Of a stretch of DNA of 64,000 bases, positions 63,787-64,000 are shown piece by piece. A model generated the notes under the pieces. The model made no database searches. It was given only the letters and a program-made list of their open reading frames with translations, and was not told where the DNA came from. A program made the position numbers and the translations under genes. Source of the DNA: Sipunculus nudus (Eukaryota; Annelida; Sipuncula; Golfingiida; Sipunculidae); NCBI GenBank assembly GCA_026874595.1, contig CM049320.1, positions 22,205,714 through 22,269,713 of the forward strand, given 5' to 3'. Position 1 is the first letter of the stretch. Each line of letters opens with the position of its first letter.

Positions 63787-63792
63787 AATAAA
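63787..63792 (+). promoter_or_regulatory. polyadenylation signal of gene 2
   Basis: AATAAA 44 bases after the TGA at 63741. It supports 63685 as the start of the terminal exon. Confidence 0.7.
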
Positions 63793-64000
63793 GAATAAGC
63801 GACTGTGGCTGTTCTGGACATTATTAAATAGTAACCACGGGATATTTAAAAAAACATGGACAAGATTCTGTCATTTGCATATATATCACAATCAAATTTT
63901 TTGGAAAAAAACATCGAACCCTACAAAACCGAAGCATGCATGAGTAATTCATTTGTTCTGTTAAAGTGCGAGAAAATGGCTTATTTGCTCCATTGAAGTA

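Overview
The window is metazoan nuclear DNA, most likely from a mollusc and plausibly a bivalve. The evidence is GT-AG introns of 0.15 to 19 kb, an AT-rich background, abundant (TA)n, (GA)n and poly-G/poly-C tracts, tRNA-derived SINEs with mollusc-like tails, a decayed non-LTR retrotransposon, many TIR/foldback elements and several minisatellites. There is no bacterial-style gene organisation. Most long open frames are low-complexity repeats or chance.

Two genes can be reconstructed, both on the + strand. (1) Six exons between 1255 and 30732 encode the C-terminal ~530 residues of an amino-acid transporter closest to SLC7A14. They join in one uninterrupted frame, end in a stop and are followed by an AATAAA. 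The N-terminal exons lie upstream of the window. One of its introns is 19.35 kb and full of repeats. (2) Exons at 44730-44790, 52784-52961, 60138-60382 and 62298-62483, with alternative 3' exons at 62632 and 63685, encode a small secreted, cysteine-rich, N-glycosylated protein that I do not recognise. One splice choice gives a short hydrophobic C-terminus like a GPI-anchor signal.

Layout: 1-8629 holds SLC7A14-like exons with a 43-bp minisatellite and a SINE. 8630-27982 is the giant intron: interspersed repeat A, a 36-bp CTCGAG minisatellite, (TA)n, a 2-kb 32-bp minisatellite, SINEs, (GA)n, and a 1.36-kb GAT/GGT array ending 17 bases before an exon. 27983-30930 is the gene's 3' end. 30.9-44.4 kb is gene-poor: (GA)n arrays, and a LINE relic split by a 4.76-kb TIR-bounded unit that carries a ~338-bp satellite. 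44.7-63.8 kb is gene 2, whose introns hold a second copy of repeat A, a palindromic MITE, a Mutator-like MITE, a hAT-like element and (TA)n-associated foldbacks.

The most unusual signals are the 43-bp array in which 15 of 16 copies carry the 3' splice site used by the next SLC7A14 exon; the two-frame terminal exon of gene 2; the dimeric satellite inside a TIR element; and (TA)n tracts at the centres of inverted repeats.
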